Notes: generated from the letters alone by a model not told the origin. Shown: positions 1-5,814, counted from the stretch's first letter. The stretch: DNA of 5,814 nt from Deltaproteobacteria bacterium (GCA_019313025.1 JAFDCA010000636.1:1-5814), one strand, 5' to 3'. A program made the numbers and translations.

Positions 1-1
1 G

Positions 2-1105
2 AAGATCCATGTTTATTACCTTGAACATGCCAATGCTGAAGATTTGGCCAAAATTCTGCAGGAATTACCGACTCAAAAGACCGGGGGACCCCAAAAGAAG
101 CTTCCTTTTGTTTCGGAAGAGGTTAAAGTAACCGCAGATAAAGCCACCAACAGTCTGATTGTCATGGCCGGCAAGGAGGATTATCAGGTTTTGGACGAAA
201 TCATCAAGAAACTGGATGTTTATAGGTCTATGGTCTATATTGAAAGCCTGATTATGGAAGTGAATGTCAACTCAGCGTTTGATCTTGGTGTCCAATGGCA
301 AGCAGGGGGTACCACTAGAATCGACAATAAAGATGCAGCATTTGGTGGTGGTTTCAATCCGGAGGCCAACATTGTAGCAACACCTTTAGCATCATTGCCG
401 TCTCCAGATGGTTTTTCTCTGGGAATATTCAGCGAAGCGATTACCATCGGTGGCATCACATTTCCCAATCTGGCTGCCATCGTAAATGCCTATCAAAAGG
501 ATAAAGATGTTCATATCCTTTCTACACCTCAAATCCTGACCACAGACAATGAAGAAGCAAGTATTACAGTGGGAAAAAATGTTCCATTTCAGACCCGATC
601 GGCCGCTACCACCGAAAACTTGGTGGATCAATACAGTTACTATGAATACAAGGATGTTGGTACCACTTTGAAGATTACTCCTCAGATCAGTCATGATCGC
701 TTGGTTCGACTCAATATCTCTCATGAATTGACCAAGCTCGATGAACAAGGGACCACGTCCGCTGATCGTCCAACCACATTTAAGCGCACCATCGAAACCA
801 CGGTAATTGTCAAAGATGGAAATACGGTTGTTCTCGGCGGACTCATTGATGATAGCATTTCTGAAACCGTATTTAAAACGCCCTGTTTGGGAGATATTCC
901 TCTCCTCGGCTATCTGTTCAAAACAACGTCTAGAGGAGGGGATAAGACGAATCTTTTTGTGTTTATTACCCCCCGTGTAGTTGAAAATCCTGCTGAAGCA
1001 CAAGCGATTTTAGATAGTAAGAAAAATCAGGTTGACAAGATCACAGAGGGAAAAATCAAAATGTACGAAAATCTTGATATAACAGGACATGATTCCAAAA
1101 AATAA
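2..1105 (+). CDS. gspD: Type II secretion system secretin GspD, C-terminal 367 residues (5' end outside window)
   Basis: This is the outer-membrane secretin that forms the exit channel of the type II secretion system. The frame is open from base 2, so the first in-window start (TTG at 44) is not the true start; the N0 and N1 domains and signal peptide lie upstream. Visible residues 1-70 look like the last periplasmic N-domain (it begins KIHVYYLEHANAEDLAKIL and later has TNSLIVMA). The secretin barrel domain runs from about 74 to 325, with MVYIESLIMEVN at its start, a YEYKDVGTTLKITPQI stretch, VVLGGLIDD at 276-284 and the secretin signature LGDIPLLGYLF at 296-306. The stretch opening IKKLDVYRSMVYIE is closer to GspD than to PilQ. 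An oddity is Cys295 just before LGDIP. The tail after the TPRVV motif is short, about 40 residues, and I see no clear pilotin-binding S-domain. gspE follows after 23 bp, which supports a gsp operon. Family assignment is firm; GspD versus a related secretin is likely. Confidence 0.93.
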   Translation, partial: KIHVYYLEHANAEDLAKILQELPTQKTGGPQKKLPFVSEEVKVTADKATNSLIVMAGKEDYQVLDEIIKKLDVYRSMVYIESLIMEVNVNSAFDLGVQWQAGGTTRIDNKDAAFGGGFNPEANIVATPLASLPSPDGFSLGIFSEAITIGGITFPNLAAIVNAYQKDKDVHILSTPQILTTDNEEASITVGKNVPFQTRSAATTENLVDQYSYYEYKDVGTTLKITPQISHDRLVRLNISHELTKLDEQGTTSADRPTTFKRTIETTVIVKDGNTVVLGGLIDDSISETVFKTPCLGDIPLLGYLFKTTSRGGDKTNLFVFITPRVVENPAEAQAILDSKKNQVDKITEGKIKMYENLDITGHDSKK

Positions 1106-1128
1106 AACAAACTTTTATATATCATCCC

Positions 1129-2916
1129 TTGAAAACAAACAAACCGTCGAAGCACATGGAAAAAAATCTATCCCAAATATTCAAAGAAAATTTCAACATT
1201 TCAGAAGAAGATCTCAAAGAAGCTGAAAGGATAAGGGCTGAAAAAGGAGGCAATTTCGGAGAACTACTGGTCACAAAAAAATTGCTTTCCGAAAGACAGC
1301 TCCTTGAAGCTTTGAGCATCCAATATGATATGCCTTTCTGGCCTGAATTGCCCCTTGAAAAATATCAAACTGATTTTACCGACCATGTTCCGATTCAATT
1401 TTTAAAAAAATATATCATGGTTCCTCTTATCAGCGAAACCCAGTCCACACTCCTTGAGAAAAACCCGAATGATAAAAACCGGCAAGATTCAAAAGAAAAA
1501 CGGATTGAATATGAGTCGGTTATCGCCTTAAATAACCCCGCGGGCATCCAGCCAATGGATGACCTGATCAGGATTCTTGGATGCCGTGACGTCAAGCTTG
1601 TGCTTTCGACAAAAGACGCTATTCTTTTTGCAATCAATATATCCTATGACCTTAGCAGGGACTCCGCCGAGCAGCTTGTTCAGGATATGGAAGAAAACGG
1701 CAGTTCCATTATCAGCGAGATAGAGGAACGGGCGGATTTGCTGGATGATATCAGTGATGCACCCATTATAAAACTTGCGAACCACATCATCTCCCAATCC
1801 GTGAAAGCACGGGCAAGCGATATTCATATCGAACCTTACCAGGACAGTTTCAAAGTTCGTTATCGTGTCGATGGTATTCTATATGACCTTCTGTCTCCTC
1901 CCAAATGGGTCCAGCCAGCGCTTACCTCAAGAATTAAAGTGATGGCAAAGATGAATATTGCTGAAAAACGCCTTCCTCAGGATGGTCGTCTGGATGTAAA
2001 AATCGGTCATCAGGAGATTGATGTGCGGGTGTCCACTATTCCGACATCCTTTGGAGAACGCGTGGTGCTCAGACTTCTAGATAAATCGGGGTCGTTAATA
2101 TCTCTTTCGGATCTCGGACTTGAAGCCGAAAAACTGGGCCAGCTTGAAAACCTTGTGAGAAATCCCAATGGAATTATCCTTGTAACCGGACCCACCGGCA
2201 GCGGCAAAACCACGACCCTGTATGCTGTTCTGTCATCCATCAACACACCGGATATCAATATCATCACCATTGAAGATCCCGTTGAATACCAGATTGAAGG
2301 CATCAACCAGATACAGGTCAATCCTAAGATAAATCTAACCTTTGCCAGCGGCCTTAGATCCATTGTTAGACAGGATCCTGATGTGATTCTGGTGGGAGAA
2401 ATTCGAGATCGAGAGACAGCTGAAATCGCAGTTCAGTCGGCATTGACAGGGCATCTTGTTTTTTCCACACTTCATACCAACGATTCTGCAAGTGCTATTA
2501 CGCGCCTGGTGGACATCGGTGTTGAACCTTTTTTAATTTCATCGTCTCTTTTGGCTGTTGTAGCCCAAAGACTGGTTCGAGTTCTTTGTAAGGATTGTAA
2601 AGAGGTTTATACCCCCGATGAACTGGCCTTGAGAAGCATCGGAATTACAGATGACCAGTTCCAAAAGGCGGTTATTTATCGAGCCGTAGGGTGTGAAAAC
2701 TGTTTTCATACAGGGTACAAAGGGCGGACAGCTATTTTTGAAATGATGATTTTAGATTCCAGTTTAAAAAGCATTATACTTAAGACCTATGATTCGAACC
2801 AGATAAAAAATGAAGCCTTGAATCGAAATATGATTACGTTGCGTCAGGACGGTGTGCAAAAGGTCTTGAGCGGCATATCAACAATCGAAGAGGTCCTCAG
2901 GGTCACTCAGAAATAA
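1129..2916 (+). CDS. gspE: Type II secretion system assembly ATPase GspE
   Basis: This is the cytoplasmic hexameric ATPase that powers pseudopilus assembly in type II secretion. Numbering from TTG 1129, residues 15-100 form an MshEN/GspE N-terminal domain (FGELLV, LLEALSIQYDMPF). Residues 102-127 are a charged Lys/Glu/Asn-rich stretch that looks like an insertion. The N2 domain has SDIHIEP at 230-236. The catalytic core has Walker A GPTGSGKTTT at 354-363, the Asp box EDPVEY at 382-387, Walker B DPDVILVGE at 416-424 and the His box HTN at 449-451. A zinc-type tetracysteine motif is present as CKDC (487-490) and CENC (522-525). At 595 residues it is complete and a little long for GspE. The start is uncertain: TTG 1129 has no visible ribosome site, while ATG 1156 has only a weak GAAG close by; both keep every domain. 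PilB/MshE is the alternative, but adjacency to the secretin favours GspE. Confidence 0.95.
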   Translation: MKTNKPSKHMEKNLSQIFKENFNISEEDLKEAERIRAEKGGNFGELLVTKKLLSERQLLEALSIQYDMPFWPELPLEKYQTDFTDHVPIQFLKKYIMVPLISETQSTLLEKNPNDKNRQDSKEKRIEYESVIALNNPAGIQPMDDLIRILGCRDVKLVLSTKDAILFAINISYDLSRDSAEQLVQDMEENGSSIISEIEERADLLDDISDAPIIKLANHIISQSVKARASDIHIEPYQDSFKVRYRVDGILYDLLSPPKWVQPALTSRIKVMAKMNIAEKRLPQDGRLDVKIGHQEIDVRVSTIPTSFGERVVLRLLDKSGSLISLSDLGLEAEKLGQLENLVRNPNGIILVTGPTGSGKTTTLYAVLSSINTPDINIITIEDPVEYQIEGINQIQVNPKINLTFASGLRSIVRQDPDVILVGEIRDRETAEIAVQSALTGHLVFSTLHTNDSASAITRLVDIGVEPFLISSSLLAVVAQRLVRVLCKDCKEVYTPDELALRSIGITDDQFQKAVIYRAVGCENCFHTGYKGRTAIFEMMILDSSLKSIILKTYDSNQIKNEALNRNMITLRQDGVQKVLSGISTIEEVLRVTQK

Positions 2917-2919
2917 GCA

Positions 2920-3312
2920 ATGAAAACAATATCGGGTGTTGTCATTTTTTTAATCGTTTTAGCCGCCTTATACGGAAGAGCGCTTGCCGGAGAGGATTTG
3001 AAACTTGATGATCATCCCCCAGTTTCATATGAAGCTGAAGAGAGCCGGGAGAATGCGCCCCTTTATCCCATCAAATTTTATCAAGATTATATCTCAAGTG
3101 TTGACGGTAATCGCTGCCCGATGCACCCAACATGCTCACAATACTGCATCGAAGCATTTAAAAAACATGGCACCTTATTGGGATGGATCATGTGCTCGGA
3201 CCGTCTCATACGTTGTGGTCGAAATGAGAATAATTTGTCCGATCCGGTGTGGATAGACGGTGAAAAGCGCAGGTATGATCCGATAAGCAATAATGACTTC
3301 TGGCGGCAGTAA
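2920..3312 (+). CDS. YidD-family (membrane protein insertion efficiency factor) protein with signal peptide
   Basis: This is a 130-residue protein. Residues 1-23 form a signal peptide or membrane anchor: Lys2, a hydrophobic stretch at 6-18 and a plausible signal-peptidase site after ALA at 21-23. After an acidic linker (24-47), residues 48-102 match the YidD/DUF37 fold: YPIKFYQDYIS at 49-59, RCPMHPTCSQY at 65-75, EAFKKHG at 78-84 and RLIRC at 95-99. The family cysteines (66, 72, 99) are present, plus extra Cys76 and Cys92. In Escherichia coli, YidD is a small membrane-associated cytoplasmic factor that aids YidC-mediated insertion; it has no cleaved signal peptide. This exported variant is therefore probably a specialised paralogue acting in the periplasm, which is an inference. 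The start is ATG 3 bp after the gspE stop, with no good Shine-Dalgarno, so translational coupling is likely. The TPR gene follows 9 bp later. Family membership is firm; function is not. Confidence 0.85.
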   Translation: MKTISGVVIFLIVLAALYGRALAGEDLKLDDHPPVSYEAEESRENAPLYPIKFYQDYISSVDGNRCPMHPTCSQYCIEAFKKHGTLLGWIMCSDRLIRCGRNENNLSDPVWIDGEKRRYDPISNNDFWRQ

Positions 3313-3321
3313 TTAATCATC

Positions 3322-4290
3322 ATGCAGATCCGAAACACCAACACGGTTTATCTGCTCTTTACCTTTTTTAGCATATTTTTTCTTTTTATCACCTTTTCTC
3401 AATCTTTTGCCGGGTCCGGATCTCAAGGCACCGCCAATTCTTCTCTTGTCCTTAATCCTGATAAACAGTTTAATTATGCACAAGAACTTTTTTCAGCCAA
3501 AGATTATTTAACGGCCGTAAGCGAATACAAGCGGTTTATCTATTTTTTCCCAAAAGATGAAAGGGTAGAATTGGCGATGTTCCAAATCGGCATGTCCTAT
3601 TATCTTGGCAGGTATTTTAATGAGGCTATCAATTCCTTTAAACAATTAACAGATCAGTATTTTGAAACCGAATATTCTATAAAATCATATTTTATGATGA
3701 GTGAAGCCTATGTGAAACTAAAGGCCTTTAACTTTGCTTTGATCAATCTTAACAATCTTATAACGATTACACAAGATGGGGATATAAGGGATGAGGCCTA
3801 CTACAGAATGGGATGGATTCATATCGAAACAGCTTCATGGGACAACGCCAGAAATTATTTTAATAAAATTAGCACCAAAAATAGAAATAAATATAGACTT
3901 GAAAGACTCGCTGGTGAACTGGACAAGGAAGCATTAATTCCTCAAAAGAATCCGAAGCTGGCGGGATTTTTATCGATCATTCCAGGAGGGGGATACCTTT
4001 ATTGTGAAAGATATCAGGATGCACTGATCGCCTTTTTGTTGAACGGCGGCTTGATATTGGCCGCCTATGAATCCTTCGATAAAGAGCATAATGCACTTGG
4101 CGGACTTCTTACGTTTGTCGGGTTCGGCTTTTATGCCGGAAACATATATGGTTCTGTAACAAGCGCCCATAAATTCAATCGAAAAGAAACCGGTCAATTT
4201 ATTTACAAATTAAAAAAGAATACCCGAGTGAATCTTTCGGCTGATTTGGAAAACAACAGTGTTTGCCTTTCCTTCCGATTTTCCTTTTAA
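3322..4290 (+). CDS. Exported TPR-repeat protein with C-terminal PGGGY hydrophobic domain
   Basis: This is a 322-residue envelope protein of unknown function. Residues 1-30 form a signal peptide with a very Phe-rich core (11-25) and a likely cleavage site after SFA at 28-30; no lipobox cysteine is present. Residues 50 to about 190 carry around four TPR-like helical pairs (YAQELFSAKDYLTAVSEYKRF at the first, later AMFQIGMSYYLGRYFNEAINSF and EAYYRMGWIHIE), similar to BamD/YbgF-type repeats. Residues 209-230 hold NPKLAGFLSIIPGGGYLYC, which leads into two hydrophobic segments at about 232-250 and 256-278, an arrangement resembling DUF5683/TM2-like domains. The end is Arg/Ser/Phe alternating (SFRFSF), possibly a terminal beta strand. 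It sits 9 bp after the YidD-like gene and its last 32 bp overlap the glycosyltransferase. The TPR suggests protein binding and the C-terminal part suggests membrane attachment; both are inferences. BamD itself is unlikely because of length, the missing lipobox and the extra membrane domain. Confidence 0.82.
   Translation: MQIRNTNTVYLLFTFFSIFFLFITFSQSFAGSGSQGTANSSLVLNPDKQFNYAQELFSAKDYLTAVSEYKRFIYFFPKDERVELAMFQIGMSYYLGRYFNEAINSFKQLTDQYFETEYSIKSYFMMSEAYVKLKAFNFALINLNNLITITQDGDIRDEAYYRMGWIHIETASWDNARNYFNKISTKNRNKYRLERLAGELDKEALIPQKNPKLAGFLSIIPGGGYLYCERYQDALIAFLLNGGLILAAYESFDKEHNALGGLLTFVGFGFYAGNIYGSVTSAHKFNRKETGQFIYKLKKNTRVNLSADLENNSVCLSFRFSF
4248..4261 (+). promoter_or_regulatory. Ribosome binding site and GTG start of the glycosyltransferase within the TPR gene
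   Basis: A GGA core at 4248-4250 lies 8 nt before GTG 4259-4261, a normal Shine-Dalgarno distance. The start sits 32 bp inside the upstream TPR gene, whose stop is at 4288-4290. This is the only start that keeps the complete first strand of the domain, and it implies translation coupled to the upstream gene. The Shine-Dalgarno is short, so the assignment is moderate. Confidence 0.5.
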
Positions 4291-5401
4291 TCCAAAAGAG
4301 AAGAATTTTAAATTTCTATTTTTGGAACCATTTTATGGCGGATCACATAAAGATTTTGCCCAAGGTCTGGTTTCAAACTCTAAATACACGATTGATCTCG
4401 TTACGCTTCCTGCCCGTTTTTGGAAATGGCGAATGAGAGGTGCAGCCTTATACTTTTTTAAAAAAATTCCCTCTCTTAAAAACTACGACGGACTGATTAC
4501 CACCGACCTGATGAGTCTGTCGGATTTTAAGGCACTATGTGGGCCATTTTGTCCCCCTTCAATGGTCTATTTCCACGAGAATCAACTGACGTATCCCCTT
4601 GCACCCGGTGAAAGCAGGGATTTTCAGTTTGGATTTACAGATATCACCACTTCCTTGGCGGCGGACCTGATCGTCTTTAACTCCCAAACTCATTTTGATG
4701 CCTTTTTCTCAAAGCTGCCCGTTTTTTTAAATATGATGCCCGAATATCAACCCCAATGGGTGGTTGATGAGATACGCAATAAAGCCGATGTTCTCTATCC
4801 TGGATGTCATTTCCCATTTATGGAAAAGATGCCGAACACATTGCCCCAAGCGGACTTGCCGCCGTTGATCATCTGGAATCACCGCTGGGAGTTTGATAAA
4901 AATCCGGCAGACTTTTTTAATGCGCTTGATAAGGTACTTGAGCGGGGTCTGCATTTTCGACTTGCACTTTTGGGAGAAAACTTTCAGGTGGTCCCAAAAG
5001 AGTTTATTGGCGCCAAAGAGCGTTTCAAAAACCAGATTGTTTGGTACGGCTATGAAGCATCCAGAGAAAAATATCGCAAATGGCTTATGCAGGGGACCAT
5101 CGTCGTCAGCACGGCAACCCAGGAGAACTTCGGTATTTCGGTGGTTGAAGCGATTCGTTACGGCTGTATTCCTTTGCTGCCTCACCGTCTTTCGTATCCC
5201 GAAATTATCCCGCAGGTATTCCATGGGGATTTTCTCTATAAAGATCAGACGGAACTGGTGGAAAAACTGTGTTTTATCATTCTAACTCATTCCCAATTAA
5301 CAGAAAAGCAACAACACCTTTCTGGGGCCATGGAACGATTTGAATGGAAAAACGTAATTGGTCAATATGATCAAATATTAAAAAATCTGGCTTTAAAATG
5401 A
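4259..5401 (+). CDS. tRNA-queuosine alpha-mannosyltransferase-like glycosyltransferase (DUF3524 + GT4)
   Basis: The animal member of this family (QTMAN, formerly GTDC1) transfers mannose to queuosine at the wobble position of tRNA-Asp. Whether this bacterial protein does so is inferred. The N-terminal DUF3524 domain (about 18-190) has LEPFYGGSHKDFA at 22-34, FHENQLTYP at 105-113, then DFQFGF and VFNS, an order I recall as shared with animal QTMAN. The C-terminal GT-B donor domain (about 200-375) has WNHRWEFDKNP from 206 and the GT4 EX7E motif from Glu289 to Glu297 (ENFGISVVE). There is no signal peptide, so it is cytoplasmic. The start is taken as GTG 4259, inside the TPR gene, with a GGA ribosome-site core at 4248-4250 and 8 nt spacing. 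The next candidate, TTG 4322, would delete the first beta strand. The roughly 16 residues before the fold are not recognisable. At 380 residues the length is normal. An alternative is a cell-envelope or small-molecule glycosyltransferase of the same family. Confidence 0.87.
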   Translation: MFAFPSDFPFNPKEKNFKFLFLEPFYGGSHKDFAQGLVSNSKYTIDLVTLPARFWKWRMRGAALYFFKKIPSLKNYDGLITTDLMSLSDFKALCGPFCPPSMVYFHENQLTYPLAPGESRDFQFGFTDITTSLAADLIVFNSQTHFDAFFSKLPVFLNMMPEYQPQWVVDEIRNKADVLYPGCHFPFMEKMPNTLPQADLPPLIIWNHRWEFDKNPADFFNALDKVLERGLHFRLALLGENFQVVPKEFIGAKERFKNQIVWYGYEASREKYRKWLMQGTIVVSTATQENFGISVVEAIRYGCIPLLPHRLSYPEIIPQVFHGDFLYKDQTELVEKLCFIILTHSQLTEKQQHLSGAMERFEWKNVIGQYDQILKNLALK

Positions 5402-5571
5402 AGAGGAGTTGTCCTCGAACTTCTATATACCAAGCCAGTGAGAGAGACTACAAGTTTGTCTTGGTCCAAGACGCTGTTTCCGGTCTCTATCCACAAGGAT
5501 TGGTCGAAATGGAAAGAATCGGCGTTCTTATTATGGAAAGTTCGGACGTTCTGGCACGGATTCTTTCTTGA
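5398..5571 (+). pseudogene. Remnant of an isochorismatase-like cysteine hydrolase (C-terminal third)
   Basis: A 57-codon frame starts with an ATG that overlaps the glycosyltransferase stop (ATGA, 5398-5401) and ends at TGA 5569-5571. The translation begins MKRSCPRTSIYQASERDYK and continues with VLVQDAVSGLYPQGL, then EMERIGVLIMESSDVLARIL. This resembles the C-terminal part of isochorismatase-family hydrolases, which have a catalytic Cys followed by a Thr/Ala-rich helix, a Gly/Asp-Tyr turn, a VV-DAV strand and a closing strand with a Ser/Glu-Val-Leu tail. Cys5 may be the catalytic Cys. The rest of the family's usual length of roughly 180-200 residues, including the catalytic Asp and Lys, is absent, and the glycosyltransferase occupies the upstream DNA. 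I therefore read it as a fragment left by a deletion or rearrangement whose start codon is supplied by chance. It could instead be a short expressed protein. The family call rests on pattern memory only. Confidence 0.5.
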
Positions 5572-5814
5572 CAAAATATATCATTAGAATGTTTCTCTCG
5601 CCAATGGCTTTTTATAGCTATTGTCAGAATAACCTTCCGTTTCATCCGCCGGATATTTTCGTTGAGACCTGCAAGAACTCGCAAACAAAAGCGCGTAAAA
5701 GAGAACATGTCCATGGCTTTTTAGAATATCGTTCAGTAGTTTGATTTTATGTTTTAATTTGAAATACTTCGAAGATGTTCCCTTTAACGCGCTCTAATTT
5801 GCTCAGACAGCTTC
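5572..5814. other. Right-end region without a convincing gene; probable repeat or decayed element
   Basis: These 243 bases hold no gene I can support. The + frame following the remnant's TGA stays open to TAG 5722-5724 and would encode a basic Arg/Lys-rich stretch (for example RPARTRKQKRVKEN), but it has no good start or ribosome site. A minus-strand frame at 5487-5714 (75 codons) is antisense to the hydrolase remnant and has no recognised domain. The region contains the inverted repeat at 5681-5802, an exact 11-bp direct repeat ATGGCTTTTTA at 5604-5614 and 5713-5723, and small palindromes at 5644-5654 (ATCCG-C-CGGAT) and 5767-5774 (CTTCGAAG). This concentration of repeats next to a broken gene suggests an inserted or dispersed repeat element that may continue past the window edge. 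Confidence 0.4.
5681..5802. repeat. Long imperfect inverted repeat, 32-bp arms
   Basis: The left arm 5681-5712 and the reverse complement of the right arm 5771-5802 agree at 25 of 32 positions by my hand alignment. Both arms begin GCAAA and share the cores AGCGCGT, AAAG and GAACAT. The central 17 bp (5690-5706 against 5777-5793) match at 15 of 17 positions. The arms are separated by 58 bp. No terminator-like T-tract follows. Possible readings are an end of a miniature mobile element, a dispersed palindromic repeat, or an RNA hairpin; the sequence alone does not decide. Confidence 0.6.

Noticed and set aside
392..1003. 203-codon minus-strand open frame
   Set aside because: It lies wholly antisense to the secretin, whose protein motifs are unambiguous. 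The translation has no recognisable domain.
1106..1128. Promoter or regulatory site between gspD and gspE
   Set aside because: The 23-bp gap is AT-rich with no recognisable boxes or operator symmetry; co-transcription is simpler.
3005..3256. 83-codon + strand frame inside the YidD-like gene
   Set aside because: It is an out-of-frame shadow of the YidD coding sequence, which carries the conserved cysteine motif.
4727..5224. 165-codon minus-strand open frame
   Set aside because: It is antisense to the glycosyltransferase donor domain with intact motifs; the composition shows no domain and no start context.
4893..5285. 130-codon + strand frame inside the glycosyltransferase gene
   Set aside because: It is an out-of-frame shadow of the region carrying the EX7E motif; no domain is seen.
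5403..5416. Small hairpin GAGGA-GTTG-TCCTC as a terminator for the operon
   Set aside because: The stem is only 5 bp with no following T-tract, and it falls within the hydrolase remnant's frame.
5568..5590. Possible promoter: TTGACA at 5568-5573 and TAGAAT at 5585-5590
   Set aside because: The boxes are good individually but separated by only 11 bp, too short for a sigma-70 promoter, and no supported gene lies downstream.
5487..5714. 75-codon minus-strand open frame at the right end
   Set aside because: It is antisense to the hydrolase remnant and covers the repeat-rich tail. I recognise no domain, so it is probably incidental.

Overview
The window reads as an ordinary, moderately AT-rich Gram-negative genome segment. 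It is probably from Desulfobacterota (the former Deltaproteobacteria, Desulfobacterales-like). That placement is an inference from gene content and protein style: a type II secretion secretin and ATPase, an exported YidD-like protein, and a bacterial homologue of the queuosine mannosyltransferase. No rRNA or other marker is present to prove it. All recognisable genes lie on the + strand and are packed like one operon, with gaps of 23, 3 and 9 bp, then overlaps of 32 bp and 4 bp.

Positions 2-2916 hold the type II secretion part. The left edge cuts through a GspD-family secretin, leaving its last 367 residues. A complete GspE-family assembly ATPase follows, with all its nucleotide-binding boxes and a tetracysteine zinc motif. 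The usual next gene, gspF, is absent and the gene order switches to envelope genes.

Positions 2920-4290 hold a tight pair of predicted exported proteins. The first is a YidD-family protein carrying an N-terminal signal peptide. The second is a TPR (BamD/YbgF-like) protein with a C-terminal hydrophobic domain that opens with a Pro-Gly-Gly-Gly-Tyr turn. Their adjacency suggests a shared envelope role, which is not established.

Positions 4259-5401 encode a two-domain glycosyltransferase of the DUF3524/GT4 type, related to the animal tRNA-queuosine mannosyltransferase (QTMAN/GTDC1). Its apparent GTG start lies inside the preceding gene.

Positions 5398-5814 look like a decayed or rearranged border. 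A 57-codon frame, opened by an ATG overlapping the glycosyltransferase stop, matches in my reading the C-terminal third of an isochorismatase-like cysteine hydrolase, so it is probably a gene remnant. The last 240 bp contain no convincing gene but do contain a long imperfect inverted repeat (32-bp arms at 5681-5712 and 5771-5802) and an 11-bp direct repeat. This suggests a mobile or dispersed repeat element that runs to or beyond the right edge. I found no strong evidence for a wholly new system. The best leads are the exported YidD/TPR pair, the bacterial QTMAN homologue and the repeat-bearing right end.
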